From Enterobacter sp. 10-1 (GTDB lineage Bacteria > Pseudomonadota > Gammaproteobacteria > Enterobacterales > Enterobacteriaceae), in NCBI GenBank assembly GCA_002270295.1, contig NISF01000001.1, forward strand, positions 434,001 to 498,000: a stretch of 64,000 nucleotides of DNA, written 5' to 3'. The notes under the pieces were generated by a model that worked only from the letters and a program-made list of their open reading frames with translations, ran no database searches and was not told the origin of the DNA. A program made the translations under genes and the position numbers. Shown here one piece after another: positions 54,656 to 64,000 of this stretch. Position 1 is the stretch's first letter. Every line of letters begins with the position of its first letter.

Positions 54656-55855
54656 TTAACCAAACCAGTGGTGGAACATTAACTTAATGTAATCAATCAT
54701 TTTGCCGAAGAAATTGCCTTCCGGGATCTCCTGCAGCACAACCAGCGGGCGCTGATCGATAGTTTTGCCGTCCAGCTGGAAGTTAATGGTACCGACAACC
54801 TGGTTTTTCTGCAGCGGTGCGTGCAGCTCGGTATTGTTCAGTACGTAGCTGGCTTTCAGATCTTTCATCCGACCGCGCGGAATGGTCAGATACACGTCCT
54901 TATCGACGCCCAGCGATGCGCGATCGCTATCGCCAAACCAGGCCGGCTCGGAAGAGAACTCTTTGCCCGCTTTCAGCGGATTCACGGTTTCAAAGAAGCG
55001 GAAGCCCCAGGTCAGCAGCTTTTTGCTTTCTGATTCACGGCCTTTATAGGTGCGACCCCCCATCACGGCGGAGATCAGACGCATCTGGCCTTCGGTCGCC
55101 GATGCGACGAGGTTATAGCCCGCTTTATCCGTGTGGCCGGTTTTAATACCGTCGACGTTGAGGCTGTTATCCCACAGCAGCCCGTTACGGTTGAGCTGGC
55201 GGATACCGTTGAAGGTGAACTCTTTTTCTTTGTAGATGGTGTATTCGTTCGGCACATCGCGGATCAGCGCCTGGCCAATCAGCGCCATATCGCGCGCGGA
55301 GCTGAACTGACCTTCGGCATCCAGGCCGTGAACGGTCTGGAAGTGGCTGTTTTTCAGGCCGAGGGCGTTGACGTAGCTGTTCATCAGGCTGACGAAAGCG
55401 TCCTGGCTACCGGCAACGAAGTCCGCCATCGCGACGCAGGCATCGTTCCCTGACTGCAGGTTGATGCCGCGGATCAGCTGAGAAACCGGCACCTGCATGC
55501 CTGGTTTGAGGAACATCAGGGAGGAGCCTTTAAATACCGGGTTACCGGTTGCCCACGCGTCGTTGCCCACGGTGACCAGATCGGACTCTTTGAATTTACC
55601 CGCTTTCATGGCCTGACCAATAACGTAGCTGGTCATCATTTTGGTCAGACTCGCCGGGTCGCGGCGTGAATCGGCGTTATTTTCCGCCAGCACTTTGCCT
55701 GAATTGTAATCGATAAGTATCCAGGATTCGGCGTCAATCTGCGGCGCGCCAGGGATCATGGTTTTGAGATTCAGGTCATCGGCGTGGGCTGCGGAGGAGA
55801 GCGCGGCAACGGAGAGGGCCGTAACGAGTAAACGTGCGGTGAAAGAGATCTTCAT
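54656..55855 (-). CDS. dacA: D-alanyl-D-alanine carboxypeptidase DacA (PBP5)
   Basis: Trims pentapeptide side chains in peptidoglycan; major low-mass penicillin-binding protein. Started at ATG 55855 it has 399 residues, with signal peptide cleavage after AHA (Ala25). Active-site motifs: SLTK (Ser69, Lys72), SGN (135-137) and KTG (238-240). The C-terminal amphipathic helix ([18 protein letters not shown]) anchors it to the inner membrane. The ribosome binding site is weak and an upstream in-frame extension exists, but the signal peptide fits this start. Confidence 0.96.
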   Translation of the reverse strand: MKISFTARLLVTALSVAALSSAAHADDLNLKTMIPGAPQIDAESWILIDYNSGKVLAENNADSRRDPASLTKMMTSYVIGQAMKAGKFKESDLVTVGNDAWATGNPVFKGSSLMFLKPGMQVPVSQLIRGINLQSGNDACVAMADFVAGSQDAFVSLMNSYVNALGLKNSHFQTVHGLDAEGQFSSARDMALIGQALIRDVPNEYTIYKEKEFTFNGIRQLNRNGLLWDNSLNVDGIKTGHTDKAGYNLVASATEGQMRLISAVMGGRTYKGRESESKKLLTWGFRFFETVNPLKAGKEFSSEPAWFGDSDRASLGVDKDVYLTIPRGRMKDLKASYVLNNTELHAPLQKNQVVGTINFQLDGKTIDQRPLVVLQEIPEGNFFGKMIDYIKLMFHHWFG

Positions 55856-55997
55856 GGTCTGAACAACGGCATCCGTGATGGAGTTAAAAAAGTGCCTTAC
55901 TATAACAAATGCTCTGCGGACCGGCATCCGACATTGCGCATGACTTTGTTAACGATTTTGTCATGCCCAATGCGATACGGACGGCGGTCCGACGCGT

Positions 55998-57119
55998 TTA
56001 GTTGGCGTGAGTAATAAATGACTGCAGCTGAGCTTCGCTTTGCAGGCGCTGCTGGACGGTACTGGCCTGCGGTTTGCTGCCGAATGGACCCAGCTGAATA
56101 CGCCACACCGCGCCGTTTTGCACCACGCGGCCGGGAACCGAGAACTGCTGGCTCAAGCGCTGCTGGTACTGTCGGGCGCGCGCCTGGTCGCTAACGGCGC
56201 CAACCTGCACCACATAATCACCGCTGGCAGCAGCGCTGGAGCTGGTAGAGGCGGCGGCAACCGCAGTCGTCGCGGCGGCGGCTGGCGCAACGCTGCCCTG
56301 GATGGACCCGGGAGCGGTGACCGGCGCGGTTGATGCCGCAGCCTGAGCGACGGGTTCACTGCCTTCCAGCACGCCGTTATTCAACGGCGTAGGGGCGCCA
56401 AGGAAGCCGCTGCTGTTGACCGGTGCGCCGACGCTATCGTCTGATTTCAGCGTCGAGTTGCTGATGGCGCGCACGTCGGTTTGCACCGGCTGATCGGCTG
56501 AGACGCTGGTGCCGCCGTCCAGATCCGGACGCGCCGGTAGTGCATAGGTTTGTTTGGCGACGGTGGTACAGGCCATTCCCGGGCCTGAGAGCGAGCCGTC
56601 CGGCGCGACGACGATCGGGTCGATGCGCACTTTGGTATTATTCGAGGTGTTCAGGCGATCGGCGGAGGCGCGCGAAAGCGATATCACGCGATCGTTGCCG
56701 TACGGGCCGCGATCGTTAATGCGCACCACGATCATCCGGCCGTTGGCGACGTTAGTAATACGCGCGTAGCTAGGGATCGGCAGCGTAGGATGCGCAGCGG
56801 TGAGCTGGGTAGGATCGAAGGCTTCACCGGATGCGGTCAGGTTGCTGTTGGGCTCAGCATCATAAATCGCCGCCAGGCCGGTCTGGGTGAAATTAGACGG
56901 GTCCTGCACGATTTTATAGCTTTTACCGTCGCGTTCGTAATCCTGATTCGCCGTCGGATTCGGCGCTTCATAATGCGGATCGGCGCCGCTGATTTCTACG
57001 CTTGGGCCATTACATACCGCCGGCTGCGGTGTGCTGACGGTTTTTTGTTGAACGTCTTCACCCGAACATGCCGCCAGCAGCCCTGCTGCTATGCAGATCC
57101 CCAGCCATTGCTTACGCAT
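55998..57119 (-). CDS. rlpA: Septal ring lipoprotein RlpA
   Basis: Outer-membrane lipoprotein that binds naked glycan at the septum; lytic transglycosylase in some species. Started at ATG 57119 (AAAGGGG upstream) it has 373 residues, with lipobox LLAAC at Cys18. A double-psi beta-barrel domain follows (GLAAIYDAEPNSNLTASGE, MIVVRINDRGPYGNDRVISLS), then an Ala/Thr/Ser-rich linker (about 270-295) and a C-terminal SPOR domain (YVVQVGAVSDQARARQYQQ). Operon mrdA-mrdB-rlpA. Confidence 0.94.
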   Translation of the reverse strand: MRKQWLGICIAAGLLAACSGEDVQQKTVSTPQPAVCNGPSVEISGADPHYEAPNPTANQDYERDGKSYKIVQDPSNFTQTGLAAIYDAEPNSNLTASGEAFDPTQLTAAHPTLPIPSYARITNVANGRMIVVRINDRGPYGNDRVISLSRASADRLNTSNNTKVRIDPIVVAPDGSLSGPGMACTTVAKQTYALPARPDLDGGTSVSADQPVQTDVRAISNSTLKSDDSVGAPVNSSGFLGAPTPLNNGVLEGSEPVAQAAASTAPVTAPGSIQGSVAPAAAATTAVAAASTSSSAAASGDYVVQVGAVSDQARARQYQQRLSQQFSVPGRVVQNGAVWRIQLGPFGSKPQASTVQQRLQSEAQLQSFITHAN

Positions 57120-57130
57120 TGCGAACCCCT

Positions 57131-58243
57131 TTAAACGCTTTTCGACAACATTTTTCTGTGGGTGTGGATCGACATTACGATACCAAACCCGGCCATCAAG
57201 ACGATCAGGGCTGAGCCCCCGTAGCTGACCAGCGGCAACGGTACCCCCACCACTGGCAAAATACCACTCACCATACCAATATTTACGAAGACATAAACGA
57301 ATAAAATCAACATTAAACCACCGGCCATTACCCGGCCAAAGGTGGTTTGCGCCTGGGCGGCAATCCACAGCCCGCGCATAATGAGCAGGATATAGAGCGC
57401 CAGCAGCACCAGCACGCCAATCAGCCCAAGCTCTTCAGCCAGTACCGCGAAGATAAAATCGGTATGTCGTTCCGGCAAAAATTCCAGCTGCGACTGGGTA
57501 CCGTGCAGCCAGCCTTTCCCGCGCAATCCGCCGGAGCCAATAGCAATTTTAGACTGAATAATATGATAGCCGGCGCCCAGCGGGTCGGTTTCCGGGTCGA
57601 GCAGCATCATAACGCGCTGACGCTGATAGTCGTGCATCAGGAAGAACCACAGAATAGGGATAAACGCGGCGACCAGCACCACCGCTACGCCGATCAGGCG
57701 CCAGCTCAGCCCGGAAAGGAACAGCACAAACAGGCCGGAGAGGGCGATAAGAATAGAGGTCCCGAGGTCAGGCTGAGCCGCAACCAGCAGGGTCGGCAGG
57801 AAAATCAGCACCAGCGCAATGGCGGTATTTTTCAGCGAGGGCGGGCAAACGTCGCGGTTAATAAAGCGCGCCACCATCAGCGGAACGGCGATTTTAGCGA
57901 TTTCCGAGGGTTGGAAACGAACGATGCCGAGATCCAGCCAGCGCTGGGCGCCTTTCGAGATAGCGCCGAAGGCATCCACCGCCACCAGTAAAATAATACA
58001 GAATATATAGAGATAGGGCGCCCAGCCTTCATAAACGCGCGGCGGGATTTGCGCCATGACGATCATAATCACGAAACCCATCGCGATCTGGCCGATTTTA
58101 CGTTCCATCATCCCGATATCCTGGCCGCTCGCGCTCCAGATAACCAGCGCGCTGTAGGTCAGCAGCGCCAGCAGTATCAGCACCATCGTCGGGTCGAGAT
58201 GGATTTTATCCCATAGCGATTTTTTGTTTGGATTATCGGTCAT
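57131..58243 (-). CDS. mrdB: Rod-shape peptidoglycan glycosyltransferase RodA
   Basis: SEDS-family polymerase working with PBP2 in cell elongation. The 370-residue product is the E. coli length with about ten spans; conserved regions include [48 protein letters not shown] (residues about 220-250) and [16 protein letters not shown]. The ATG overlaps the mrdA stop by one base (TAATG). Confidence 0.97.
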   Translation of the reverse strand: MTDNPNKKSLWDKIHLDPTMVLILLALLTYSALVIWSASGQDIGMMERKIGQIAMGFVIMIVMAQIPPRVYEGWAPYLYIFCIILLVAVDAFGAISKGAQRWLDLGIVRFQPSEIAKIAVPLMVARFINRDVCPPSLKNTAIALVLIFLPTLLVAAQPDLGTSILIALSGLFVLFLSGLSWRLIGVAVVLVAAFIPILWFFLMHDYQRQRVMMLLDPETDPLGAGYHIIQSKIAIGSGGLRGKGWLHGTQSQLEFLPERHTDFIFAVLAEELGLIGVLVLLALYILLIMRGLWIAAQAQTTFGRVMAGGLMLILFVYVFVNIGMVSGILPVVGVPLPLVSYGGSALIVLMAGFGIVMSIHTHRKMLSKSV

Positions 58244-60144
58244 TATTGATCCTCCCCCGCCGTCACCGCCGGGTTTTCACTCGGCAGATTCGTGTTGTTA
58301 TCACCCAGCATAATGTGATCGAGAATCTGGCGCATAATCGTACCGACAGCCGGGCCTGCGCCGCCGTTCTCGAGAATGATCGCCACGGCAACCTGGGGGT
58401 TGTTGTAAGGAGCAAACGCCGTCATGAGTTTATGGTCACGCAGGCGCTCAGCGATTCTGTGCGCGTTATAGGTTTCATTGGCCTTCAGGCCAAAGACCTG
58501 TGCCGTACCGGATTTCGCCGCGATTTTATAAGGCGCGCTGGCGAAGTACTTATGCGCGGTACCGTTGCCGCGGTTGGCAACGCCGAACATTCCGTCTTTG
58601 GCTATCTCCCAAAAACCGGAGTGAATATCGCCGACCGGCGGCTCGTGCGGCTGAACCCACGGCACCTGCTTGCCGTCTTCCACGGTGCTTTGCAGCAGAT
58701 GCGGCACTTTTACCACGCCGTCGTTAATCAGGATCATCAGCGCCTTGTTCATCTGAATCGGCGTTGCGGTCCAGTAGCCCTGGCCGATACCGACCGGAAT
58801 GGTGTCCCCCTGATACCAGGGCTTTTTAAAGCGCTTCAGCTTCCATTCACGGGTGGGCATATTCCCGGAGCGCTCTTCCGACAGGTCGATGCCGGTATAG
58901 TGGCCGTAGCCGAATTTATTCATCCATTCCGACAGGCGGTCGATGCCCATATCATAGGCAACCTGATAGAAATAGGTATCCGCAGACTCTTCCAGCGCTT
59001 TGGTCACGTTCAGGTGCCCGTGGCCCCATTTTTTCCAGTCGCGGTAGCGTTTATCGGAACCGGGCAGCTGCCACCAGCCGGGATCGAACAGGCTGGTATT
59101 GCGGGTGATAACGTTGGCGCTCAGCGCCGAGACGGCAACGTAAGGTTTCACCGTCGAGGCAGGCGGGTAGACCCCCTGGGTGGCGCGGTTGACCAGCGGC
59201 GTATTCGGATCGTTTAGCAGCCCGGAGTAGTCCTTGCTGGAGATCCCGTCAACGAACAGGTTCGGATCGTAGCTCGGGGTGGAAACCAGCGCCAGAACGC
59301 TGCCGGTGCGCGGATCGGTCACTACCACCGCGGCGCGGCTGCCGGCCAGCAGCGTTTCAATATACTGCTGCAGCTTGAGATCGAGGGTTAAATAGATATC
59401 GCGCCCGGCCTGCGGCGGTACCTCTTTGAGCTGGCGAATGACGCGGCCGCGGTTGTTGACCTCTACCTCTTCGTAGCCGGTCTGCCCGTGCAGGACGTCT
59501 TCATAGTAGCGTTCGATACCCAGCTTGCCGATATCGTGGGTTGAGGCGTAGTTAGCCAGCTTGCCTTCTTTATCCAGGCGATCGACGTCTTTATCGTTAA
59601 TTTTTGAGACATAGCCGATAACGTGGGTGAGGGCGGAGTTGTAGGGATAATAGCGGCGCTTATAGCCTTTAACTTCGACGCCGGGAAAGCGGTACTGGTT
59701 GACCGCGAAACGGGCAACCTGCACTTCCGTCAGGTTAACCTTGACCGGAATAGAGGTGAAGCGATGGGAACGCGAGCGCTCCTTTTTAAAAGCGGCGATA
59801 TCATCATCCGTGAGATCAATGACGTTACGCAGCGCGTCCAGCGTCTGCTGCACGTTATCGACTTTCTCCGGCATCATTTCAAGCTGGTAGATGGTGCGGT
59901 TCAGCGCCAGCGGCGTGCCGTTACGGTCATAGATAATGCCGCGGCTTGGCGGGATGGGAACCAGCTTGATACGGTTTTCGTTCGAGCGCGTCTGATAGTC
60001 CGTGTAACGGACTATCTGCACGTTATAAAGATTGGCAACCAGTATGCCGGTAAGCAGCAAAATCCCCAAAAAAGCGACCAGCGCCCGGCGCACAAACAGC
60101 GAGGATTCAGCCGTATAGTCGCGGAAAGAATTCTGTAATTTCAT
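58243..60144 (-). CDS. mrdA: Peptidoglycan transpeptidase PBP2
   Basis: Elongasome DD-transpeptidase. The 633-residue product equals the E. coli length. One N-terminal membrane span ([19 protein letters not shown]), a pedestal region, and a transpeptidase domain with Ser near 330 in [10 protein letters not shown], the SAD-type motif in ESADTYFY and KSGT near 544. It lies between rlmH and mrdB, coupled to mrdB. Confidence 0.97.
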   Translation of the reverse strand: MKLQNSFRDYTAESSLFVRRALVAFLGILLLTGILVANLYNVQIVRYTDYQTRSNENRIKLVPIPPSRGIIYDRNGTPLALNRTIYQLEMMPEKVDNVQQTLDALRNVIDLTDDDIAAFKKERSRSHRFTSIPVKVNLTEVQVARFAVNQYRFPGVEVKGYKRRYYPYNSALTHVIGYVSKINDKDVDRLDKEGKLANYASTHDIGKLGIERYYEDVLHGQTGYEEVEVNNRGRVIRQLKEVPPQAGRDIYLTLDLKLQQYIETLLAGSRAAVVVTDPRTGSVLALVSTPSYDPNLFVDGISSKDYSGLLNDPNTPLVNRATQGVYPPASTVKPYVAVSALSANVITRNTSLFDPGWWQLPGSDKRYRDWKKWGHGHLNVTKALEESADTYFYQVAYDMGIDRLSEWMNKFGYGHYTGIDLSEERSGNMPTREWKLKRFKKPWYQGDTIPVGIGQGYWTATPIQMNKALMILINDGVVKVPHLLQSTVEDGKQVPWVQPHEPPVGDIHSGFWEIAKDGMFGVANRGNGTAHKYFASAPYKIAAKSGTAQVFGLKANETYNAHRIAERLRDHKLMTAFAPYNNPQVAVAIILENGGAGPAVGTIMRQILDHIMLGDNNTNLPSENPAVTAGEDQ

Positions 60145-60171
60145 TCGCTGCTTAGTCTACCCTGGTCATCA

Positions 60172-60639
60172 TTATTCACGGTGGTAAGGGTGGTTGGTTG
60201 TAATACTCCACGCCCGATACAGGCTCTCCGCAACCAGTACGCGTACCAGCGGGTGAGGCAAGGTCAGGGTGGAGAGCGACCAGCTCTGTTCCGCCGCGGC
60301 TTTACACGCCGGAGAAAGCCCCTCCGGGCCGCCGATCAGCAGGCTGACATCGCGGCCATCTTGCTTCCAGCGCTCCAGCTCGCGCGCGACCTGCGGCGTA
60401 TCCCACGGTTTCCCCGGAATATCCAGGGTCACGATGCGGTTTTTACCCGCCGCCGCCAGCATCATTTCCCCTTCTTTTTCGAGGATACGCTTGATATCGG
60501 CATTTTTACCGCGTTTACCGGCGGGGATTTCCAACAGCTCGAACGGCATATCTTTTGGAAAACGACGCAGATACTCACTAAAGCCGGTCTGAACCCAGTC
60601 CGGCATTTTGGTGCCAACGGCCACCAGCTGCAGCTTCAC
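60172..60639 (-). CDS. rlmH: 23S rRNA pseudouridine-1915 N3-methyltransferase RlmH
   Basis: SPOUT-class methyltransferase acting on helix 69 of 70S ribosomes. The start is GTG 60639 with GGAG upstream, giving 155 residues as in E. coli; the longer frame is spurious. The SAM knot regions are [26 protein letters not shown] and the C-terminal [17 protein letters not shown]. Confidence 0.96.
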   Translation of the reverse strand: MKLQLVAVGTKMPDWVQTGFSEYLRRFPKDMPFELLEIPAGKRGKNADIKRILEKEGEMMLAAAGKNRIVTLDIPGKPWDTPQVARELERWKQDGRDVSLLIGGPEGLSPACKAAAEQSWSLSTLTLPHPLVRVLVAESLYRAWSITTNHPYHRE

Positions 60640-60643
60640 GCCA

Positions 60644-61021
<378 letters not shown>

Positions 61022-61170
61022 TCATAAAGAAGTCGGGATAAATGTCTGCCAACGGGCGTTGGAGGCGGCTATCATCCCATCCATCGCCGTCGATTGCATC
61101 GCCATTTTTGTAAAACATCTGTATGGCGGATACCTTCAGGCTGCGGAGAATAACAGCCTGCTCTGACCTG

Positions 61171-61800
61171 TCAATGGTCTGGGCTGAATTCTTCTTCCGC
61201 CCGCCAGATGGCCCGGCTATTTAGTACCCGCAGCGTGGTGAAATCTGCGCGAAGATCGAGCATGCTCCACGCGCCGTGCTCGATGGGGAAATGCCACATC
61301 GCCGCCGCTGGCATCTCCAGCAGCAGGGCGGTTAACAGGCTAAGCACGCCCTGATGGCCGACGATGAGCAGATGGTCAAGATGCTGATACTGCGCCAGCT
61401 CCTCGCTAAATACCGCTACCCGGCGGGCAAAATTCTGAAAACTCTCGCCGTTGGTCGGCGCCGCGTGCTGCCAGTCCGCGCACCAGGCGGCATAGTTTTC
61501 CGCATCTTCGTGCTGCAAATCCCGATGGTGGCGCATTTCCCAGTCGCCGAAGAACATCTCATTGAGGCCAGGAATAATCTCGCGGGGGATCTCTCTGCCG
61601 TCCAGCAGCAGGCTGGCGGTGCGCTGGGTACGCTCAAGCTCGCTGCAAAGAACGTGGTCGAATGGAACCGCCTGCAGGCGTTGACCAAGCCAGCTGGCCT
61701 GGGCCTCGCCGCGTTCGGTCAGGGGGGTTGGGGCCCGTCCGCTGTACAGACCGGCGGCGTTAGCCTGGGTTTCGCCATGACGAACTAACCATAATCTCAT
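61171..61800 (-). CDS. phpB: Histidine phosphatase PhpB/CobC
   Basis: Phosphatase of the histidine-phosphatase superfamily; the E. coli and Salmonella protein dephosphorylates alpha-ribazole phosphate or adenosylcobalamin phosphate in cobamide assembly. Started at ATG 61800 (MRLWLVRHGETQAN, catalytic His8), GAGG upstream, it has 209 residues. The second His is in VGHQGVLSLL and the substrate region is LNEMFFGDWEMRHHRDL. It follows nadD. Confidence 0.88.
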   Translation of the reverse strand: MRLWLVRHGETQANAAGLYSGRAPTPLTERGEAQASWLGQRLQAVPFDHVLCSELERTQRTASLLLDGREIPREIIPGLNEMFFGDWEMRHHRDLQHEDAENYAAWCADWQHAAPTNGESFQNFARRVAVFSEELAQYQHLDHLLIVGHQGVLSLLTALLLEMPAAAMWHFPIEHGAWSMLDLRADFTTLRVLNSRAIWRAEEEFSPDH

Positions 61801-61854
61801 GATCATCCTCACTGAGCCGAAAGGGGAGCGCTGGCCGGGCACCCGCGCTGAGGG

Positions 61855-62496
61855 TTAGCAATAAAGCTTTTGCTGATGGATGTAATCCAGGACGGCTGCC
61901 GGCAGCATATCGGCACAGGATTCGCCTTGTTCAAGCCGCTGGCGAATGAGGGTGGCTGAAATATCAAACCACGGCGTTTCCGCCAGATAGATAGCCCCGG
62001 CGGGACGGCGGTGCAGCTGCTCGACATCGTGCGTTAAATGCTTATCAAGCCACTGCTGGTCCTCCGGGCGCTGCATTACCAGCGGATAGCCCGGACGGCG
62101 GCAAACGATCAGGTGCACGTTATCAAGAATGCTGGCGTAGTTGTGCCAGGTCGGGAAGGTGAGCAAAGAGTCCTGGCCGATGATAAATGCCAGCGACGGC
62201 TTTGGCCCCTGCTCCTGGCGCCACTCCTGCAGCGTTTGCGCCGACCAGGAGGGCGTCTGGCGCTGCAGTTCGCGCTCATCCAGCACGAACAGCGGATTGT
62301 CAGCGATAGCCAGTTCGAGCATATGCTTGCGCTGGGCGCTGGTTGCCTCGGGCTGTGGACGATGCGGCGGCACGTTGTTAGGAACGATAATCACTTTTCC
62401 CAGGCCGATCTGATTTGCCAGAATCTCGACCGGTTTGAGGTGACCGTAATGCACCGGATCGAAGGTACCACCGTACATTGCCTGCAGCTGCGCCAT
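61855..62496 (-). CDS. nadD: Nicotinate-mononucleotide adenylyltransferase NadD
   Basis: Makes nicotinate adenine dinucleotide from nicotinate mononucleotide and ATP. The 213-residue product (ATG 62496) equals the E. coli length and has [14 protein letters not shown] and the [10 protein letters not shown] motif. Starts at 62505 or 62508, which overlap holA, would add three or four residues; the chosen start follows the E. coli alignment, [10 protein letters not shown] against MKSLQALFGG. It is downstream of holA. Confidence 0.95.
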   Translation of the reverse strand: MAQLQAMYGGTFDPVHYGHLKPVEILANQIGLGKVIIVPNNVPPHRPQPEATSAQRKHMLELAIADNPLFVLDERELQRQTPSWSAQTLQEWRQEQGPKPSLAFIIGQDSLLTFPTWHNYASILDNVHLIVCRRPGYPLVMQRPEDQQWLDKHLTHDVEQLHRRPAGAIYLAETPWFDISATLIRQRLEQGESCADMLPAAVLDYIHQQKLYC

Positions 62497-62497
62497 A

Positions 62498-63529
62498 TCA
62501 ACCATCAATAAACACGTCCGCCAGCGCTTTGTGGCAGAGCAATAAGGAAAGACTCTCTAACTCGGGCCAGATGCTGGTTCCGTAATCCTGCTTGAAGGTG
62601 AGCTCTGTGCGGGTAAGCAGGGTGACGGCCTGACGCAGCTGATCGCTACCGAGGCGCGTGAGCGCGTCAGTCAACAGCGGCCGGCGGTTTTGCCACACGC
62701 GATGCTTATCGAACAGCGAGCGCAGCGGCGTATGGGCCGACTGGCGCTTCAGGTTCACCAGCAGCAGCAGCTCTCGCTGCAGCGTACGCAGCAGGATTGC
62801 GGGTTCGCTGCCTTCGAGCCGGAGCTGCTGCAGAATATGCAGCACGCGCTTGCTTTTGCCTGCCAGCAGCGCATCGACCCAGTGATACGGCGTAAAGTGG
62901 GCGGCATCGTTTACCGCCTGCTCTACGCGCGGCAGCGTGAGCTTGCCGTCTGGCCACAGCAGGGACAAACGCTCCAGCGCCTGCGACAGCGCCAGCAGGT
63001 TGCCTTCGTAGCAGTAGCACAGCAGCTGGCTGGCCGCGTCGTCAAGCTGCAGATTGTTCTGCTTTGCGCGCGCGGCGAGCCAGCGCGGCAGCTGGGCATA
63101 TTCCGGCGTTTGACAGCTTACCTGCACCGCGCGGCTGGCGAGGGCGGTGATCCAGGCGGCGTTCTCCTGCGCTTTGGTCAACTTACTGCCGCGTACAATC
63201 AGCAGCAAATCGTCATGCAGCATGCCGATAAGCGTCGCCAGCTGTTCGTTAATGGCCGCATTGGGGCCATTTTCAGGCAGGATCAGGAGCAGCGTCTGAC
63301 GGCTGGCGAACAGGCTCATGGCCTGACTCAGCGAGAAGAGAGCGTGCCAGTCGGTGCTGGCGTCAATCGTAGCGGTATGGTGTTCGATAAAGCCCTGAAC
63401 GGCAGCGGCTTCGCGAATGGCATCCTGACTTTCCTGCAGCAGCAGAGGATCGCCACCCAGCAGTAAATAGGCTGCGCGCAGCCCTTCATTGAGCTGCGCG
63501 CGGAGCTGTTCCGGGTACAACCGAATCAT
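62498..63529 (-). CDS. holA: DNA polymerase III delta subunit HolA
   Basis: Clamp-loader subunit that opens the beta clamp. The 343-residue product equals the E. coli length, beginning [13 protein letters not shown] with the beta-binding region [19 protein letters not shown]. Its ATG overlaps the lptE stop by one base (TGATG). Confidence 0.96.
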   Translation of the reverse strand: MIRLYPEQLRAQLNEGLRAAYLLLGGDPLLLQESQDAIREAAAVQGFIEHHTATIDASTDWHALFSLSQAMSLFASRQTLLLILPENGPNAAINEQLATLIGMLHDDLLLIVRGSKLTKAQENAAWITALASRAVQVSCQTPEYAQLPRWLAARAKQNNLQLDDAASQLLCYCYEGNLLALSQALERLSLLWPDGKLTLPRVEQAVNDAAHFTPYHWVDALLAGKSKRVLHILQQLRLEGSEPAILLRTLQRELLLLVNLKRQSAHTPLRSLFDKHRVWQNRRPLLTDALTRLGSDQLRQAVTLLTRTELTFKQDYGTSIWPELESLSLLLCHKALADVFIDG

Positions 63530-64000
63530 CAGTTACCCAGCGTGGTGGAGACGCGATTGCCGGAGGTGGAGGAGGCTGGGGTCGTGGTGACCGGCTTCTC
63601 CTCGCCTTTGGTGGCTTCGACATCCGCAACGTGGACGCTTGGCAGCTTACGAATCAGCTGCTCTGCCGCTTTGTCGTACATCTCCTGGATTATCATATCC
63701 TGCTCGGCATCTTTCGCTAACGCCGCCTGCGGGTTATCGAAGAACGAGCGGTAGACTTTCGTCGTGATCGGATAGATATCATGGCCCGGGATCAGCACGC
63801 TGGCATGAACCGTCATCACCATCTGGTATTCCGCGGTACGCCCGTCCTGGAAAATGGAGGCCGTATCTTTCTGAATAGATGATGATTCCAGACGCAGAGA
63901 AGGAACATCCTTACGCAGCGTGCTGCCATCGATCAGTTCAACCCCGTTCAGGCGCAGCTGGTTACGCACCGAACGGCTCAGCGGGCCATTCGGATCGCCC
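63529..64000 (-). CDS. lptE: LPS-assembly lipoprotein LptE (5' truncated by window edge)
   Basis: Outer-membrane lipoprotein that plugs the LptD barrel for LPS insertion. About 157 C-terminal residues are present, from [20 protein letters not shown] to RVSTTLGN, matching E. coli LptE; the signal peptide and lipobox lie beyond position 64000. The internal ATG at 63969 is not the true start. It is upstream of holA, as in E. coli. Confidence 0.94.
   Translation of the reverse strand, partial: GDPNGPLSRSVRNQLRLNGVELIDGSTLRKDVPSLRLESSSIQKDTASIFQDGRTAEYQMVMTVHASVLIPGHDIYPITTKVYRSFFDNPQAALAKDAEQDMIIQEMYDKAAEQLIRKLPSVHVADVEATKGEEKPVTTTPASSTSGNRVSTTLGN

Noticed and set aside
58228-59217. Long open frame on the plus strand inside mrdA
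   Set aside because: Antisense shadow of a well-conserved gene; the same holds for long frames opposite mtnA, the beta-propeller gene, the deaminase and the ABC ATPases.

Overview
This 64 kb window is chromosomal DNA from an enterobacterium, most likely Klebsiella or Raoultella. Gene order and protein sequences follow the Escherichia coli fepG-to-lptE segment almost throughout (fepG fepD entS fepB entCEBAH cstA ybdD hcxA ... mtnE ybdO dsbG ahpCF uspG rnk ... rna dcuC pagP cspE crcB ybeM tatE lipA ybeF lipB ybeD dacA rlpA mrdB mrdA rlmH rsfS phpB nadD holA lptE). The DNA is GC-rich, carries REP-like and ERIC repeats, and holds a large insertion relative to E. coli between hcxA and mtnE that includes Klebsiella-type methionine-salvage genes. 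The exact species cannot be fixed from sequence reading alone.

Layout. (1) 1-9268: enterobactin export, ferric-enterobactin uptake and synthesis, arranged around two divergent promoters with Fur-like boxes. (2) 9525-13130: cstA-ybdD (peptide/pyruvate uptake), the 3' remnant of a lost short-chain dehydrogenase gene, and hcxA. (3) 13294-38869: accessory region. It carries an ABC sugar-type importer with a beta-propeller protein; divergent mtnK/mtnA; a transporter-PucR regulator-cytosine deaminase operon whose deaminase has Ser at the position that sets base specificity, matching known 5-methylcytosine deaminases; an mtnB-FGGY kinase-dehydrogenase operon converging on a second ABC importer plus PfkB kinase operon; a BisC-type molybdoenzyme; and mtnDC divergent from mtnE. 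All six dedicated genes of the methylthioribose-to-methionine salvage pathway (K, A, B, C, D, E) are therefore present. Tandem MetJ-like boxes sit in front of mtnK/mtnA, mtnC/mtnE, mtnB and, more weakly, the first ABC operon, which points to a MetJ-controlled methylthio-sugar uptake and salvage region. (4) 39020-46686: LysR regulator ybdO, dsbG, the OxyR-type ahpCF locus, uspG, rnk, an alpha/beta hydrolase and RNase I. The dsbG-ahpC gap holds a promoter-like signal, a run of four hairpins and a strong terminator that together look like an unannotated small RNA. (5) 46768-64000: housekeeping genes for C4-dicarboxylate export, outer-membrane and lipid A modification, lipoylation, cell-wall elongation (dacA-rlpA-mrdB-mrdA-rlmH-rsfS), NAD synthesis, DNA polymerase III delta and LPS assembly. 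The window cuts fepG and lptE at its ends.

No tRNA, rRNA, CRISPR array, insertion sequence or prophage was recognised. The least explained parts are the two ABC systems and their attached kinases, dehydrogenase and beta-propeller protein, the candidate sRNA upstream of ahpC, and several palindromes in the long AT-rich gaps.
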